Shown here: in pieces, positions 40,579 to 44,564 of the stretch
Layout: each line of letters opens with the position of its first letter
How positions within the stretch are numbered: the stretch's first letter is position 1
NCBI GenBank assembly: GCA_030754885.1
Contig: JASLZL010000031.1
Coordinates: forward strand, 1 to 44,564
Length of the DNA stretch: 44,564 nt
From: Rhodospirillales bacterium
GTDB taxonomy: Bacteria; Pseudomonadota; Alphaproteobacteria; Rhodospirillales; JASLLZ01
Direction: 5' to 3'
Made by a program: the position numbers and the translations under genes
The notes under the pieces: model-generated
Told to the model about the DNA's origin: nothing
Databases searched by the model: none
The model's input: only the letters and a program-made list of their open reading frames with translations

Positions 40579-41517
40579 TTATTTCTGCAGACGGGGATTG
40601 AGGACATCGCGCAACTGATCGCCCATCAGGTTGATCGTGGCAATGGCGATCAACAACGCCACACCAGGATAAAAGCTGATCCAGTACCGGCCGCTCAGCA
40701 TGTAGTCGAACCCATTGGCGATCAAGAGACCAAGCGACGGCTCCGTCGGCGGAAGTCCGAGACCCAGGAACGACAACGTTGCCTCCAGCGCGATGGCGTG
40801 TGCCACTTGCACCGTGCCGACGACGATCAAGGGTGGCATGCAGTTGGGCAGCAAGTGACGGAAAACGATACGGCGGTGTCCCAGGGCCAGGCATTGGGCC
40901 GCCTCGATATATTCACGGCGTCGTTCGATCAGCGCCTGGCTGCGGATCGTCCGGGCATAGTAGGCCCACTGAACGGTGACCAAGGCGATGATGATCTTGT
41001 CCACCCCCTGCCCCAGAATGGCGAGCAACATCAAGGCAACCAAAATCGTCGGAAAACTAAGCTGCAAATCAACGATACGCATGATGACGGTGTCCACCCG
41101 TCCGCCGAAATAGGCGGCGGTGAGGCCGACGGTCGTGCCTAACATGAGGGCAATAACGCCGCTCATGGCGCCCACGAACAGGCTGGTCCTGAGGCCGTAG
41201 AAAATGCCGCTCAACATATCGCGGCCCTGGCCGTCCGTACCCAGCCAATAAATCATCCCGTCTGAATACCGCGCGGAGCCCGGCGGTAGGCGATTTTCCA
41301 TGATATCGACCTGCATCAGGTCGTAGGGATTAGTCGGTGATATCCAAGGGCAGGCCAAAGCCAGAAAAAGGACCACCAGAAATCCGAAAAATGCACCAAT
41401 TGCGACCTTGCTCTCGCAATAACCGGACAGGAATCGCTGAAACGGGGTCTCGACATCCGCGGCTTTTTCGGTCGCCGACACCGCTGCCAAAGGCAGTCCG
41501 TTGGCCAGTTCCGTCAT
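40579..41517 (-). CDS. Peptide-type ABC importer permease (DppC/OppC type)
   Basis: This inner-membrane permease has 312 residues from ATG 41517 (MTELANGLPLAAVS), which overlaps the preceding permease stop by four bases. After one N-terminal helix, the loop YWLGTDGQGRDMLSGIFYGL is the DppC hallmark. The coupling loop EYIEAAQCLALGHRRIVFRH contacts the ATPases. A frame extending to 41685 lies wholly in the upstream gene and is rejected. Confidence 0.9.
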   Translation of the reverse strand: MTELANGLPLAAVSATEKAADVETPFQRFLSGYCESKVAIGAFFGFLVVLFLALACPWISPTNPYDLMQVDIMENRLPPGSARYSDGMIYWLGTDGQGRDMLSGIFYGLRTSLFVGAMSGVIALMLGTTVGLTAAYFGGRVDTVIMRIVDLQLSFPTILVALMLLAILGQGVDKIIIALVTVQWAYYARTIRSQALIERRREYIEAAQCLALGHRRIVFRHLLPNCMPPLIVVGTVQVAHAIALEATLSFLGLGLPPTEPSLGLLIANGFDYMLSGRYWISFYPGVALLIAIATINLMGDQLRDVLNPRLQK

Positions 41518-42491
41518 GCCTTGATTCCTTGTAGCCGCACCCGGGGGTCGATCAGGGAATACAAGAGATCGACTATCAGGTTGATGAAGATGAACATGAA
41601 GACAGTGATCATCAGGTAGGCCACGATGACCGGTCGATCGAGGACCTGAATTGAATCGATGATCAGCTTGCCCATGCCGGGCCATGAGAAGATGGTCTCG
41701 GTCACCACGGCGAAGGCGATAACGTTGCCGAGTTCGAGTCCCAGGATTGTCACCACCGGGATCAGGATATTCTTCATGACGTGGACGAAAATAACGCGCG
41801 TTGTCGACAGCCCCTTGGCGCGGGCGAACTTTACGTAGTCCTGGTGCATAGCCTCGCGCATGCCGGCCCGCGTCAACCGGATAACCAAGGATATCTTGTA
41901 AAGCGCCAGGTTGATGGCGGGTAAAATCATGTGCGACAAACCGTCCAGCGTCAGGAAGCTCAGGCGGATTCCACCTACGGTGACGGTCTCGCCTCGGCCC
42001 GTCGAGGGCAGAAGCCCAAATTCGACGGCAAAGATCATGATCATCATCAGGCCAACCCAGAAACTGGGTAAGCTGAAGCCAAGGATGGACCCGCCCATGA
42101 TAACTTTGCCGCTAACGGAATCAGGCCTCAGCCCGGCCCACATACCAAGTGGAATACCCGTGAATATGGCCAAGATCATGGCGCTGAGCGCCAGTTCCAG
42201 GGTTGCCGGCATGCGCTCCACGATGAGCGGCAGAGCCGGCATGCCGATCACGAAGGACTTGCCCAGATTGCCTTGCAGGGCGTTTTCGACAAAGATGAAA
42301 TACTGTTCGATGATAGGCTTGTCGAGACCGAGCGCCTTCTCCGCCGCTTCGAAACAGGCCTGATCACAGTCCGGATCGACCAGAATATCGATGGGATTGC
42401 CAATGACGTTGACGCCGAAGAAAACAATCAGCGTCATGATGAATATCACCAAAACGGCTTGTAGCAATCGGCGAATGACGTAAACGGTCAT
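41514..42491 (-). CDS. Peptide-type ABC importer permease (DppB/OppB type)
   Basis: This is the first gene of the second importer operon, 325 residues and six helices. The loop after helix 1 has an uncommon Cys pair (VDPDCDQACFEAAEKALG) before the usual LDKPIIEQY. The coupling loop is DYVKFARAKGLSTTRVIFVH. AAAAGGA lies eight bases before ATG 42491. No substrate-binding protein gene precedes or follows the operon in the window. Confidence 0.9.
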   Translation of the reverse strand: MTVYVIRRLLQAVLVIFIMTLIVFFGVNVIGNPIDILVDPDCDQACFEAAEKALGLDKPIIEQYFIFVENALQGNLGKSFVIGMPALPLIVERMPATLELALSAMILAIFTGIPLGMWAGLRPDSVSGKVIMGGSILGFSLPSFWVGLMMIMIFAVEFGLLPSTGRGETVTVGGIRLSFLTLDGLSHMILPAINLALYKISLVIRLTRAGMREAMHQDYVKFARAKGLSTTRVIFVHVMKNILIPVVTILGLELGNVIAFAVVTETIFSWPGMGKLIIDSIQVLDRPVIVAYLMITVFMFIFINLIVDLLYSLIDPRVRLQGIKA

Positions 42492-42810
42492 ACCGTCAAT
42501 CCTTTTTCCGCGATTTATCGCATTGTCGTTTGGAAACCATTCCGCGCCTCCGTCACCCCTCGGTCGGGCCGAAATTATTTCTCGGTCCCGTCAACCCGAT
42601 CATCTTGCCCTGACTCTTGCCAATAGGCCAGCACTTTACGATGCGCCATTTCCGTATGGCATCAGCGCATCGAACGGGTATCCGCGCCTATTGCAAAATT
42701 TGTCCGTGCACAATGCACAGTCGGCTGGGACGTCCTGCGACGCCAACTCTGTTCGCGGATAGGTGAGCCCTATATAGTTCCCTCCACAATCAGGTGCGAA
42801 GGCTGGCCTC
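42492..42810. other. Divergent intergenic region (ABC importer / amidohydrolase)
   Basis: No gene is seen in these 319 bases. GTGCA-CAA-TGCAC (42706-42718) is a perfect inverted repeat. The overlapping TTGT-N6-ACAA (42699-42712) has GntR-like symmetry. TATAGT at 42773-42778 may be a -10 element for the plus-strand gene. These are candidate sites only, and a shared regulator for both operons is speculative. Confidence 0.4.
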
Positions 42811-43671
42811 ATGGTGAGATCAATTCCCGGTGTCCTAACGGTGACAGAGCCGACCGGCCCGAACGTCCCGGTAATATTTGATTCTCCTCATAGCGGCGCC
42901 GATTATCCGGACGATTTCGGCTCCATTTTGCCCCTGAGCGCGCTCAGAGTCACCGAAGATGCCTTTGTTGACCAGCTTTACGCGGCGGCGCCGGAAAACG
43001 GCGCCGTACTTTTGGCGGCGCTATTTCCGCGCTGCTTCGTCGATCCCAATCGGTCATCCGTGGACCTTGATCCCAGTTCGCTTGATGGCCCCTGGCCGGA
43101 GCCCCTGGTACCGAGCGAGAAAACGTTGCACCTGGGAAGCGGTCTTATTTGGTGCACCTGTTATCCGGACATACCCATGTATGACCGCAAATTCACCGTT
43201 GCTGAGGTGCGGCGGCGCATTGATACCTTCTACAAGCCCTATCACGCGGCGGTGGTGGGAGCTATCGAGGCCGCCCACCAGCAATTTTCTCAAGCATGGC
43301 ACGTCAATTGTCATTCCATGCCGTCATTCAGCACGGCCAAATCGCCAGAGGGACCGGGCAATGAACGTCCCGAGTTCGTTCTCGGCGATCGTGATGGCAC
43401 GACCGCGGATCCTGAATTCACCGCCTTGGTCCGCGAGACCTTGGCCGGGTTCGGGTACGAGGTAACCGTCAACGACCCCTATAAGGGTGCCGAGTTGGTG
43501 CGAGCTTATTCCAATCCCTCCGCCGGGCGTCATAGCCTGCAAATCGAGATCAAGCGCGCTCTATATATGAACGAGACCACGATCCAACCCAACGCCGGTT
43601 TTGAGGCGCTTCGGGCGAATATCACGCGCTTGGTCGAGGTAATCTGCGCTTATGCTGCCTCAAAGACGTGA
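42811..43671 (+). CDS. hutG: N-formylglutamate amidohydrolase family protein
   Basis: This protein has 286 residues of the N-formylglutamate deformylase (HutG/FGase) family. These are zinc enzymes that release formate from N-formylglutamate in histidine breakdown or hydrolyse related N-acyl amino acids. FDSPHSGADYPDDF carries the first metal ligands, FVDPNRSSVDLD follows, WHVNCHSMPSF supplies a later His, and HSLQIEIKRALYMNE contains the C-terminal acidic residue. AAGG precedes ATG 42811. No other hut genes are nearby, so the natural substrate may differ. Confidence 0.86.
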   Translation: MVRSIPGVLTVTEPTGPNVPVIFDSPHSGADYPDDFGSILPLSALRVTEDAFVDQLYAAAPENGAVLLAALFPRCFVDPNRSSVDLDPSSLDGPWPEPLVPSEKTLHLGSGLIWCTCYPDIPMYDRKFTVAEVRRRIDTFYKPYHAAVVGAIEAAHQQFSQAWHVNCHSMPSFSTAKSPEGPGNERPEFVLGDRDGTTADPEFTALVRETLAGFGYEVTVNDPYKGAELVRAYSNPSAGRHSLQIEIKRALYMNETTIQPNAGFEALRANITRLVEVICAYAASKT

Positions 43672-43690
43672 GGAATGGGGGAAATGGAAG

Positions 43691-44564
43691 ATGAATGAGA
43701 CGTCACCCGCGCCGCAACAGTGCCGACCGGATATCATGGGAACCCGTCATGTGGTTGCGGCGGGACACTACATGGCGGCCCAGGCCGGGCTGCAAATCCT
43801 TGAAGCGGGGGGCAATGCGGTCGATGCCGGGGTGGCCGCGGGCATCGCCACCGAAGTCCTAGAAAGCGAACTGACGGGCTTCGCCGGTGTCGCGCCGATC
43901 ATCCTCTACATGGCCGATACGGCAAAAATCGTCACCATCAGCGGCCTCGGCACTTGGCCCAAGGCGGTTTCCCGGCAGGACTTCGAGGAACGCTACGGCA
44001 ACGATATTCCAAAGGGCGTACATCGTACCGTCGTTCCCTCGGCTCCCGATGCCTGGATTACGGCACTTGAGCTTTACGGCACAATGTCGTTCGGAGAGGT
44101 CGCCGCCGCCGCCATCCGCTTCGCCCGCGACGGTTTTCCCATGTATCCGATGATGGCCGAGCTTATGGCCCAAGCAACTGACAGCTATGCACTATGGCCG
44201 TCCAGCACCGAGGTATTTTTGCCTGGCGGGCGCCCGCCGAAGACCGGCGAAATGTTCATCCAATCTGATCTGGCGCGCACGCTCCAATACATGGCCGATG
44301 AAGAGACCGCCCATGCCGGTAATGGCCGCGAGGAGGGCCTAAAGGCGACGCGCAACGCATTTTACCGGGGCGATATTGCGGCCACCATCGTTGCCTTCCA
44401 CCGCCAGCACGAGGGCTTGTTGACGGCCGAGGATATGGCGGAATTCCGTGTAGGCGTCGAGCCGCCGGTTTACACCACCTTTGCCGGCATCGACGTCTTC
44501 GGCTGCGGACCGTGGTGCCAGGGCCCTATGTTGTTGGAGGAGCTTAATCTGGTCGAGGGGCTGG
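43691..44564 (+). CDS. ggt: Gamma-glutamyltransferase family protein, N-terminal part (runs off right edge)
   Basis: The frame opens at ATG 43691, 19 bases after the amidohydrolase stop and behind GGAAATGGAAG, and stays open to the window end (291 complete codons). The start MGTRHVVAAGHYMAAQAG, GGNAVDAGVAAG, GFAGVAPIILYM and VPSAPDAWITAL match the gamma-glutamyltransferase N-terminal nucleophile family. It has no signal peptide, unlike periplasmic Ggt, so it is probably cytoplasmic, like YwrD-type proteins. The catalytic Thr lies beyond the edge. The enzyme would cleave or transfer gamma-glutamyl groups. Confidence 0.85.
   Translation, partial: MNETSPAPQQCRPDIMGTRHVVAAGHYMAAQAGLQILEAGGNAVDAGVAAGIATEVLESELTGFAGVAPIILYMADTAKIVTISGLGTWPKAVSRQDFEERYGNDIPKGVHRTVVPSAPDAWITALELYGTMSFGEVAAAAIRFARDGFPMYPMMAELMAQATDSYALWPSSTEVFLPGGRPPKTGEMFIQSDLARTLQYMADEETAHAGNGREEGLKATRNAFYRGDIAATIVAFHRQHEGLLTAEDMAEFRVGVEPPVYTTFAGIDVFGCGPWCQGPMLLEELNLVEGL

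Overview
The window looks like chromosomal DNA of a GC-rich alphaproteobacterium, most likely a Rhodospirillales relative. The best evidence is the intact 14-gene NADH dehydrogenase operon (nuoA-N) running directly into birA, coaX, an RNase J gene, methylmalonyl-CoA epimerase and a DUF1467 gene. That order is characteristic of Alphaproteobacteria, and the subunit sequences are of alphaproteobacterial type. No plasmid or phage genes and no CRISPR array are visible. The only mobile DNA is an IS1380-type transposase cut off by the left edge.

Layout. 1-775: the 5' end of an IS1380-family transposase, next to a small secreted-protein gene whose 3' part appears to have been lost at the IS boundary, then a gene-poor AT-rich stretch with a candidate small RNA and a strong hairpin terminator. 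776-19442 (minus strand): one long, tightly packed and often overlapping operon, nuoABCDEFGHIJKLMN-birA-coaX-rnj-mce-DUF1467-tag. It makes respiratory complex I, followed by cofactor genes (biotin ligase, pantothenate kinase), RNA turnover, propionyl-CoA metabolism and a DNA repair glycosylase. 19543-19621: tRNA-Asp with its own promoter, just upstream of nuoA. 19821-25044 (plus): a complete peptide/nickel-type ABC importer (fused double ATPase, binding protein, two permeases), with a hairpin between the binding-protein and permease genes.

25068-27245 (minus): dapL-like and dapF genes side by side. Together they would give a two-step route from tetrahydrodipicolinate to meso-diaminopimelate, which is unusual in an alphaproteobacterium. 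27475-34913: mixed housekeeping and uncharacterised genes: a membrane-anchored cyclic-nucleotide-binding protein, two unknown membrane proteins, a 5'-truncated alpha/beta hydrolase, msrA, NAD kinase, an AbrB-type membrane protein, pyrD, an NTF2-fold protein, a secreted TPR protein and a cyclophilin-fold protein.

34932-44564: an accessory metabolic region. A short-chain dehydrogenase and divergent LeuC/LeuD-type hydro-lyase subunits form one operon, with a MaoC-type hydratase gene divergent to it. Next comes a second peptide-type ABC importer that has no binding-protein gene in the window. Divergent from that are an N-formylglutamate amidohydrolase and a gamma-glutamyltransferase that runs off the right edge. 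The set suggests uptake and breakdown of small N-acylated or gamma-glutamyl compounds and of a branched or hydroxy di-acid, but the substrates cannot be read from sequence. The best candidates for undescribed biology are this region, the dapL-dapF pair, the cyclic-nucleotide membrane protein and the candidate small RNA.
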